A stretch of 18,298 nt of DNA from Bacillota bacterium (GTDB taxonomy: Bacteria; Bacillota; Clostridia; Christensenellales; Aristaeellaceae), in contig JAEYQQ010000024.1 of the NCBI GenBank assembly GCA_023409955.1, positions 1-18,298 of the forward strand, given 5' to 3'. The translations under genes and the position numbers were made by a program. How positions within the stretch are numbered: the first letter of the stretch is position 1; each line of letters opens with the position of its first letter. Shown here in pieces: positions 14,073 to 18,298 of this stretch. The notes under the pieces were generated by a model. The model searched no databases. It was not told the origin of the DNA and saw nothing but the letters and a program-made list of their open reading frames with translations.

Positions 14073-14303
14073 TTAACCAAAGAGCCCTTTCTTTTCAACA
14101 ATGGATACAGGGTCGTAGCCCGCCTGAGAAACTGCCTTCATCAATACTTCATCAGCAACCATGTCAGCAAGTACAACAGTAGCAGTCTTTTTCTTCAAGT
14201 CCACCTTTGCACTTTGTACATGGGTAACTGCTGCCAAAGCTTTTTCCACCCTAGCTTGACAATGAGCACAAGACATTCCTTCGATTGTCATTATTTTTTT
14301 CAT
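14073..14303 (-). CDS. Heavy-metal-associated domain protein (CopZ-like)
   Basis: A 76-residue single HMA domain with the beta-alpha-beta-beta-alpha-beta pattern of copper chaperones. The metal-binding motif GMSCAHC (9-15) supplies C12 and C15, and the C-terminal AGYDP (61-65) is the usual loop near the metal site. AAGGAGG lies 7 bases before ATG at 14303; an upstream in-frame TTG overlaps the site and is unlikely. Copper chaperones usually sit beside a CopA ATPase or CsoR repressor. Here it is the last gene after psuG, 15 bases downstream, with its own terminator, and no copper gene is in view. It may bind Cu(I) or another soft metal. Whether it serves pseudouridine salvage or is merely co-transcribed cannot be told. 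Confidence 0.9.
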   Translation of the reverse strand: MKKIMTIEGMSCAHCQARVEKALAAVTHVQSAKVDLKKKTATVVLADMVADEVLMKAVSQAGYDPVSIVEKKGLFG

Positions 14304-14318
14304 ATGCAAACCTCCTTT

Positions 14319-15245
14319 TTAATACTGCTTATGTGCAAGTTCGCAGGCAATTTTTGCCCCAAGCGCTGCATTGTTATACACCAGGCGGATATTCGATTCA
14401 AGGCTCTTGCCACTGGTGATTTTCTGTATTTTATCCAACAGGAAAGGTGTAATCTCTTTTCCCTTAACATTCTGACGTTCTGCTTCAAACAGCGCACTTT
14501 CTATAGCCGTATTGATTACATCAAAATCCATGGCATACTCCTCAGGGATCGGGTTTGTAACCAGCATACCGCCCTGCAAACCACATAGAAGCTTGGCAGC
14601 AAATACTTCGGCAATCTCCTGCGGGGAATCCAGCCGATAGTCAACACTAAAACCGCTTTTACGTGTATAAAAAGCCGGGAGTTCCCCTGTCTGATACCCA
14701 ATGATAGGCACACCCTTTGTTTCTAGGTATTCCAGTGTTAGGCCCAAGTCAAGAATGGATTTTGCTCCTGCGCATACAACCAGCACACTGGTTTGCGCTA
14801 GTTCTTCCAGGTCTGCAGAAATGTCCATGGTCGTCTCTGCCCCCCGATGGACACCGCCAATACCGCCGGTTGCGAATACCTTTATGCCTGCAATGCTTGC
14901 GCCAATCATGGTGGCCGCTACAGTAGTGGCTCCGTCCTCGCCTTTTGCCAGAAGAAAGGGTAAATCGCGGCGGCTGGCTTTGGTAACCGAAAGGCCCTTT
15001 TTGCCCAGATGCTCTATTTCCTCCCGGCTGATACCCACGGTGATTTTTCCGCCGATAATCGCAATGGTAGCAGGTACAGTTCCATTATCTCGCACAATTT
15101 GCTCAACACGCAATGCGGTTTCCACGTTCTTCGGATAGGGCATGCCATGGGATATAATCGTAGACTCCAGCGCAACCACTGGCTTACCGGCATCCAGCGC
15201 CCTTTGCACCTCATCAGAAACGGTTACAAACTTTCTTAAGTTCAT
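14319..15245 (-). CDS. psuG: Pseudouridine-5'-phosphate glycosidase
   Basis: Breaks the C-C bond of pseudouridine 5'-phosphate to give uracil and ribose 5-phosphate, the second step of pseudouridine salvage. The 308-residue length matches the family. Conserved blocks are VALESTIISHGMPYP (24-38), DGATTVAATMIGA (104-116), FATGGIGGVHRG (124-135), MDISADLEEL (140-149) and VCAGAKSILDLGLTLE (157-172). By alignment with E. coli PsuG, E27, D145 and K162 correspond to E31, metal-ligand D149 and Schiff-base K166, so the active site is intact. The ATG at 15245 overlaps the psuK stop as ATGA, indicating translational coupling. Together with psuK it makes a complete cytoplasmic salvage route. Confidence 0.97.
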   Translation of the reverse strand: MNLRKFVTVSDEVQRALDAGKPVVALESTIISHGMPYPKNVETALRVEQIVRDNGTVPATIAIIGGKITVGISREEIEHLGKKGLSVTKASRRDLPFLLAKGEDGATTVAATMIGASIAGIKVFATGGIGGVHRGAETTMDISADLEELAQTSVLVVCAGAKSILDLGLTLEYLETKGVPIIGYQTGELPAFYTRKSGFSVDYRLDSPQEIAEVFAAKLLCGLQGGMLVTNPIPEEYAMDFDVINTAIESALFEAERQNVKGKEITPFLLDKIQKITSGKSLESNIRLVYNNAALGAKIACELAHKQY

Positions 15246-16183
15246 TGTACCTTACCCCCACAATCATCAATTTTCTTATCCAGCAGCATTCTTGTTATGT
15301 CTGATCGGACTGCCCCCTTAGCCTGGGCACACAGAGAAGCTGAAGCCAAACCCATTTGGGCAATGCCCTTCATTGCTGCACCTTCAAAAAAGCCGCATGC
15401 CACAGCGGCCATAAAAGCATCGCCGCAGCCAGTTGTATCCACAACGGTGCCAGGATAGCATGGAAGCATCCCTCGCGATTCTCCATCATCGTAGTATACC
15501 CCATCCGCTCCAAGGGAGATAAATACCAATTTTACACCTTTGCTTCGCAGTATTGATGCTGCCTGTTCTATATCCGCTTGGCTGTAAATAGTCATGTCAG
15601 CTAATATTTCCGCTTCAGCGCGGTTGGGCTTCAAACAAAAGATTCGATCAAGATGTGCCTTTAGCCGTACAGATTTCTTAACTGATACCGGATCTGCAAA
15701 GATAGGCGCTACACAGTTTTCGCAAAGGCAGGCAATGGCTTCCTCTGCCAAATTTGCATCCATCACAACCAATGCCGAACGGTTGATGTCGTCCATTCGC
15801 TCAAGCAAAAACGCTGGACTAATGTGCCGGCAGATATCCATATGAGATATTGCCATACTTACATCACCATCAGCATCATTGATACATAGATAAGTTGATG
15901 TCGTTTCACCCGGAACTACACTGCTAAGCGACATATCAATTCCAAGATCACGGCAACTATTTAGCGCCTGGATCCCATGCCCATCATCACCCAAAACAGT
16001 AATCAAACGAACCGGTGCGCCAAGGCGGCTTAGATTATCAGCAATGTTTCTGCCTACACCACCAAGACTCACAGCGACTCTGCCAGGATTTGAATCCCCT
16101 GGTATGATAGGTTCTAAGGATGTTCCGCAGATGTCTATGTTCACAGCACCGACCACAGAAATGATACCATCTTGTTTTGCCAT
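15242..16183 (-). CDS. psuK: Pseudouridine kinase (PfkB family)
   Basis: Phosphorylates pseudouridine to pseudouridine 5'-phosphate, the substrate of the overlapping psuG. It has 313 residues from ATG at 16183; GGAGG is 7 bases upstream, and the adjacent ATG at 16186 has only a 4-base spacer. PfkB features are GGVGRNIADNLSRLG (41-55) at the sugar-binding side and DTTGCGDAF (249-257), with catalytic base D255; the usual GAGD reads GCGD. SNPGRVAVSLGG resembles the psuK branch of ribokinase-like enzymes. The assignment over other PfkB kinases rests mainly on the 4-base overlap with psuG. The operon starts from the promoter at 16213-16241, and I see no regulator gene nearby. Confidence 0.9.
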   Translation of the reverse strand: MAKQDGIISVVGAVNIDICGTSLEPIIPGDSNPGRVAVSLGGVGRNIADNLSRLGAPVRLITVLGDDGHGIQALNSCRDLGIDMSLSSVVPGETTSTYLCINDADGDVSMAISHMDICRHISPAFLLERMDDINRSALVVMDANLAEEAIACLCENCVAPIFADPVSVKKSVRLKAHLDRIFCLKPNRAEAEILADMTIYSQADIEQAASILRSKGVKLVFISLGADGVYYDDGESRGMLPCYPGTVVDTTGCGDAFMAAVACGFFEGAAMKGIAQMGLASASLCAQAKGAVRSDITRMLLDKKIDDCGGKVQ

Positions 16184-16212
16184 CATACATCCTCCCGGCA
16201 GCAGCCTGTCAT

Positions 16213-16241
16213 ATTCTAACAAGCGGCAGCAGAAACGTCAA
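16213..16241 (-). promoter_or_regulatory. Promoter of the psuK-psuG-HMA operon
   Basis: Minus strand: TTGACG (16241-16236), a 17-base spacer, TAGAAT (16218-16213), five of six matches at each element. Transcription would start near 16206, leaving a leader of about 20 bases, too short for a riboswitch. Confidence 0.75.
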
Positions 16242-16262
16242 CGAAAACAAGCTACACTAATG

Positions 16263-16293
16263 AAAAAGACGGCCCTATAAGCGGCCGTCTTTT
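16263..16293 (-). terminator. Strong intrinsic terminator after mgtC
   Basis: Minus strand: AAAAGACGGCC/GGCCGTCTTTT (16293-16283 with 16274-16264), an 11-bp stem with an 8-base loop whose 3' arm ends in the T run. It begins 17 bases after the mgtC stop and isolates it from the psu operon. Confidence 0.92.
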
Positions 16294-16309
16294 CGTTTGT
16301 TAAGGCAAA

Positions 16310-16996
16310 TCAGGTGTTTCTGGTCCTGATTCCTTGAATGTTAGCATATTCAGACAGATGATTCACAATGTCTTTATAAGTTGTTTTCCCTTGCATATCC
16401 AGCGTGTACAAATTGGTATATAAGTTATACTTCCCCTTGTTCTCCACATGAAAGTCTATATCCAGTACAAGAATTCCGGCCTTTTGAAAATAGTCATTGA
16501 TAAATGCAATTGTTTCCACACGATGGATGAACTTGACTTCCACATTTTTAACTGAATTGACCTTAACCACACGCTGCAGTATCGTAAGAGTAATCATAAC
16601 CACTGCACAGCCGGCTATGGCTATACCATAATAGCCCATGCCAGCAGCAAGACCTAAACATGCCGAATTCCACAAGGAAGCAGCAGTTGTCAGACCAGCA
16701 ATTTTTTTCTGGGAAATAAATATGGTTCCAGCACCTAAAAAACCGATACCGCTGACTACCTGTGCGCTGATACGGCCCATGGTAATGCTAACACCGCTGA
16801 CATTGTGCAGCATATTCAGGCGCAGTGCATCGGCGATCATGTAGCTTTCCATGGTTGAAATAAGTGCCGCACCTACGCACACCAATACGTGTGTTCGCAT
16901 GCCCGCCGGCCTGTTTTTACGCTCACGTTCAATACCAATGACACAACCAACCACCACAGCCAAAAGCAGCCGCAGTCCTGCCTCCCACCATGTCAT
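16310..16996 (-). CDS. MgtC/SapB family membrane protein
   Basis: A 228-residue membrane protein with about four or five helices in residues 5-140 and a soluble ACT-like C-terminal domain (about 150-228). Family signatures are GCVIGIERERKNRPAGMRTH (17-36), VSGIGFLGAGTI (81-92) and GLTTAASLWNSACLGLAAGM (101-120). In pathogens MgtC supports growth at low magnesium and inside macrophages by acting on membrane ATPases. In Clostridia the role is mostly unstudied. The ATG at 16996 has a weak ribosome site (AAGGGA or GGAAG at unusual distances), so translation may be low or controlled. It is monocistronic, with a promoter at 17117-17145 and a terminator-like hairpin in the leader that suggests attenuation. 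Confidence 0.92.
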   Translation of the reverse strand: MTWWEAGLRLLLAVVVGCVIGIERERKNRPAGMRTHVLVCVGAALISTMESYMIADALRLNMLHNVSGVSITMGRISAQVVSGIGFLGAGTIFISQKKIAGLTTAASLWNSACLGLAAGMGYYGIAIAGCAVVMITLTILQRVVKVNSVKNVEVKFIHRVETIAFINDYFQKAGILVLDIDFHVENKGKYNLYTNLYTLDMQGKTTYKDIVNHLSEYANIQGIRTRNT

Positions 16997-17036
16997 GTCT
17001 TCCAGTCCCTTCTGTGCGCATTCTTCGTTTCCCTAG

Positions 17037-17071
17037 AAAAAATAAAAAACGATTGCTGATAGGCCAGCAAT
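17037..17071 (-). terminator. Terminator-like hairpin in the mgtC leader (possible attenuator)
   Basis: Minus strand: ATTGCTG-6-CAGCAAT (17071-17065 with 17058-17052), then CG and TTTTTT-A-TTTTTT (17049-17037). It lies between the likely mgtC promoter and the mgtC ATG, so transcripts must read through it. It also lies beyond the spoVM terminator, so it is not needed for the upstream unit. Confidence 0.65.
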
Positions 17072-17116
17072 GCTCGTTTGTCATGAAGCGTGAAATCTTA
17101 CACACTTCTTACAATC

Positions 17117-17145
17117 AGTATACTATATCCTAACAACTTTCACAA
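17117..17145 (-). promoter_or_regulatory. Probable mgtC promoter
   Basis: Minus strand: TTGTGA (17145-17140), a 17-base spacer, TATACT (17122-17117). The -10 matches five of six and the -35 four of six. The predicted start near 17110 gives a leader of roughly 114 bases containing the terminator-like hairpin. Confidence 0.55.
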
Positions 17146-17167
17146 GCCCATAACGGCTGGAAGCAGT

Positions 17168-17194
17168 AAAAAGCGCCGGGACTTTTCCGGCGCT
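17168..17194 (-). terminator. Intrinsic terminator after spoVM
   Basis: Minus strand: AGCGCCGG/CCGGCGCT (17194-17187 with 17179-17172) with a 7-base loop, then TTTT (17171-17168). It begins 14 bases after the spoVM stop. Confidence 0.88.
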
Positions 17195-17208
17195 CAGGAT
17201 GTATAAAC

Positions 17209-17295
17209 TTATGCGCTCTCCCGCCTTTTGACAAAAAGCCGGAGTACCCCGCGCAGGAACCTGGGGGCCTTGATGCAAACCATTCTGACGCTCAT
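17209..17295 (-). CDS. spoVM: SpoVM-like sporulation peptide
   Basis: A 28-codon gene beginning MSVRMVCIKAPRFL and ending VKRRESA. It aligns with B. subtilis SpoVM (26 residues, TIKLPKFLGGIVR) across the amphipathic helix: IK-x-P-[KR]-F-L-x-G-[IV]-[VL]-R. The Pro (P11) corresponds to the Pro important for SpoVM's preference for curved membranes. SpoVM sits on the outer forespore membrane in the mother cell and anchors the SpoIVA coat base. GGAGG lies 8 bases before ATG at 17295, and the GGGAGGTGA that forms this site is also the end and stop of the upstream gene, so the two are probably translationally coupled. A longer frame in the same phase extends upstream but only shadows the membrane-protein gene. 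An internal start at Met5 is possible. Confidence 0.85.
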   Translation of the reverse strand: MSVRMVCIKAPRFLRGVLRLFVKRRESA

Positions 17296-17300
17296 CCCGT

Positions 17301-17516
17301 TCACCTCCCTACGCCGCTCAAGCGCAACAGCAGATACCCGGCCGCGATCAGTATGATACCGATCAACGCAGCCCAGGCCCAGCCAGGGATGCATAGAAAC
17401 AATAGCAGCAGCCCTGCGGCGATCAGAACCAACCCAATGATCTGCAGTACCTTGCTCCCCTTGCTGGGATAGCACCGGACATAGGCATTGCTTGTGTGTT
17501 GGGCTTGCCACTTCAT
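17301..17516 (-). CDS. Small two-helix membrane protein upstream of spoVM
   Basis: A 71-residue protein: a polar N-terminus (about 1-22, including AYVRCYPSKGSK), TM1 about 24-42 (VLQIIGLVLIAAGLLLLFL), a short Pro-Gly-Trp turn (IPGWAWA), and TM2 about 49-65, ending in a basic tail. The helices form a hairpin with both ends probably on the same side. GGGGGTGA lies 7 bases before ATG at 17516. Its stop codon is embedded in the ribosome site of spoVM, 5 bases before that start. I recognise no characterised family. The coupling and the sporulation-type promoter upstream suggest it is made in the mother cell with SpoVM. Confidence 0.8.
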   Translation of the reverse strand: MKWQAQHTSNAYVRCYPSKGSKVLQIIGLVLIAAGLLLLFLCIPGWAWAALIGIILIAAGYLLLRLSGVGR

Positions 17517-17543
17517 ACCAAACTCACCCCCGCTTTGCTTTTA

Positions 17544-17571
17544 AGCATATGCGGGATGACTCAGAATGTTT
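17544..17571 (-). promoter_or_regulatory. Candidate sigma-E-type sporulation promoter
   Basis: Minus strand: AAACATT (17571-17565), a 13-base spacer, CATATGCT (17551-17544). The mother-cell sigma-E pattern is roughly [GT][AC]ATATT, 13-15 bases, CATACA-T. The -35 agrees at five of seven positions, and the -10 keeps CATA and the final T. It ends 27 bases before the membrane-protein ATG. In B. subtilis, spoVM is sigma-E dependent. Confidence 0.4.
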
Positions 17572-17576
17572 CCAGT

Positions 17577-18298
17577 TTATGAAAGACCATATACAGCTTT
17601 GGCATTAAGGGTAGTAGCTATAGCCAGTTCTTCCAGGGGGATACCCCGCAAGGAAGCGATCTTTTCAGCCACATGGCGTACATAGGCCGGTTCATTGCGC
17701 CTTCCCCGCATGGGTTCAGGAGATAGGTATGGGCTGTCCGTTTCCACCAGCAGACGGTCAAGGGGCACATTCTGCGCCACCTCCCATTGACTGGGAGCCT
17801 TTTTAAAGGTGACAGGCCCGGCAATGGAAATATAGTACCCTAGGCGCAAATATTCCTTTGCAGTTTCCCAGCTTCCCGAATAGCAATGGAGGATTCCGCC
17901 GGGCAGCTTTCCACGCTGTGATTTCATCAGGTCCAGCATGTCGCCATGGGCATCACGCACGTGGTATATGACTGGCATGTTCATTTCATACCCCAAAGCC
18001 ATCTGCATAAGACATGCTTCCTTTTGTGCTTCCCTTGGAGAATGGTCGTAATAATAATCCAGACCGATTTCCCCAAGAGCAACTACCTTTGGATCTCGGA
18101 ACCATGACCGCAACGTAACGAGATCATCCTGCTTGAAATACTTCGCTTCGTGGGGGTGAATGCCCACCGCTGCATAAACATTTGGCATCTGCTGGGCAAA
18201 GGTCATAGAGCGGCGTGACGAATCCATATCAGAGCCTACACACACGCAATAGCCAACGCCTGCCTGCACCATTCTTTCCAGCACCTGGGACCGGTCCT
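17577..18298 (-). CDS. TatD family metal-dependent hydrolase (N-terminus beyond window)
   Basis: About 239 residues of a TatD-type TIM-barrel hydrolase, a Mg-dependent DNase or deoxyribonuclease-like enzyme of the cytoplasm. The frame stays open to the right edge (DRSQVLERM...), so the start and the first metal motif, normally DTHAH near residue 5, lie outside. Remaining motifs are VGIHPHEA, ALGEIGLDYYYDHSP (metal Glu), PVIYHVRDAH, ILHCYSGS and LLVETDSPYLSPEP (metal Asp); all expected ligands in this part are present. A family member is usually about 255 residues, so only about 15 are missing. It is followed 60 bases later by the small membrane protein and spoVM in the same direction. TatD roles in DNA repair or RNA/DNA turnover are known in other bacteria; the physiological substrate is uncertain. 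Confidence 0.95.
   Translation of the reverse strand, partial: DRSQVLERMVQAGVGYCVCVGSDMDSSRRSMTFAQQMPNVYAAVGIHPHEAKYFKQDDLVTLRSWFRDPKVVALGEIGLDYYYDHSPREAQKEACLMQMALGYEMNMPVIYHVRDAHGDMLDLMKSQRGKLPGGILHCYSGSWETAKEYLRLGYYISIAGPVTFKKAPSQWEVAQNVPLDRLLVETDSPYLSPEPMRGRRNEPAYVRHVAEKIASLRGIPLEELAIATTLNAKAVYGLS

Noticed and set aside
14701..15138. 145-codon plus-strand frame opposite psuG
   Set aside because: It is antisense to fully conserved psuG motifs and has no ribosome site; a coding shadow.
16900..17090. Possible leader peptide (MTNEHCWPISNR...) in the mgtC leader
   Set aside because: There is no ribosome site before its ATG, and the frame runs far into mgtC instead of ending at the hairpin.
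17296..17511. Upstream part of a 100-codon minus frame ending at the spoVM stop
   Set aside because: It overlaps the 71-residue membrane-protein gene out of frame, has low-complexity Arg/Cys-rich content, and the good ribosome site belongs to the ATG at 17295.
1..18298. Mobile elements, CRISPR arrays, prophage or toxin-antitoxin modules
   Set aside because: No transposase, integrase, regularly spaced repeats or paired toxin-antitoxin frames are visible; gene order and terminators look like stable chromosome.

Overview
The window looks like chromosomal DNA of an endospore-forming, motile, anaerobic member of the Clostridia (Bacillota). Most start codons have AGGAGG-type ribosome sites, and intrinsic terminators are frequent. 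A 28-residue SpoVM-like protein points to sporulation, a chemoreceptor to motility, and an aldo/keto reductase with two 4Fe-4S clusters to anaerobic redox chemistry. Base composition is moderate. I see no prophage, transposase, CRISPR array or conjugative gene. The window is mainly housekeeping and metabolic, with a few unexplained small or structured elements.

Left part (1-3830), all on the minus strand: the N-terminal part of a secreted protein cut by the window edge; a secreted NodB-type polysaccharide deacetylase; and a two-gene unit of a sugar nucleotidyltransferase (probable TTG start) and galE. Strong terminators separate the units.

Middle (3836-8335): a transmembrane chemoreceptor; a 400-base intergenic region with two palindromes and a compact multi-helix element behind its own plus-strand promoter; an EamA/DMT transporter; a secreted two-repeat protein of unknown function on the plus strand; and tRNA-Ser(GGA) with a perfect consensus promoter and a strong terminator.

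Metabolic section (8335-14061): a Fe-S aldo/keto reductase (+); a Gfo/Idh/MocA dehydrogenase with an SDR (-); a secreted GH3 beta-N-acetylhexosaminidase-like gene broken by an apparent 8-base deletion next to its catalytic Asp (-); and an L-glyceraldehyde-3-phosphate reductase-type aldo/keto reductase (gpr, +).

Right part (14073-18298), all on the minus strand: a pseudouridine salvage operon, psuK-psuG, followed 15 bases later by a lone heavy-metal-associated (CopZ-like) protein; an MgtC-family membrane protein with a promoter and a terminator-like hairpin in its leader; a two-gene sporulation unit (71-residue two-helix membrane protein plus SpoVM); and the 3' part of a TatD-family metal-dependent hydrolase that runs off the right edge.

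The least explained features are the structured element at 5908-6025, the mgtC leader hairpin, the HMA protein attached to the psu operon, and the small membrane protein coupled to spoVM. None amounts to a demonstrated new system.
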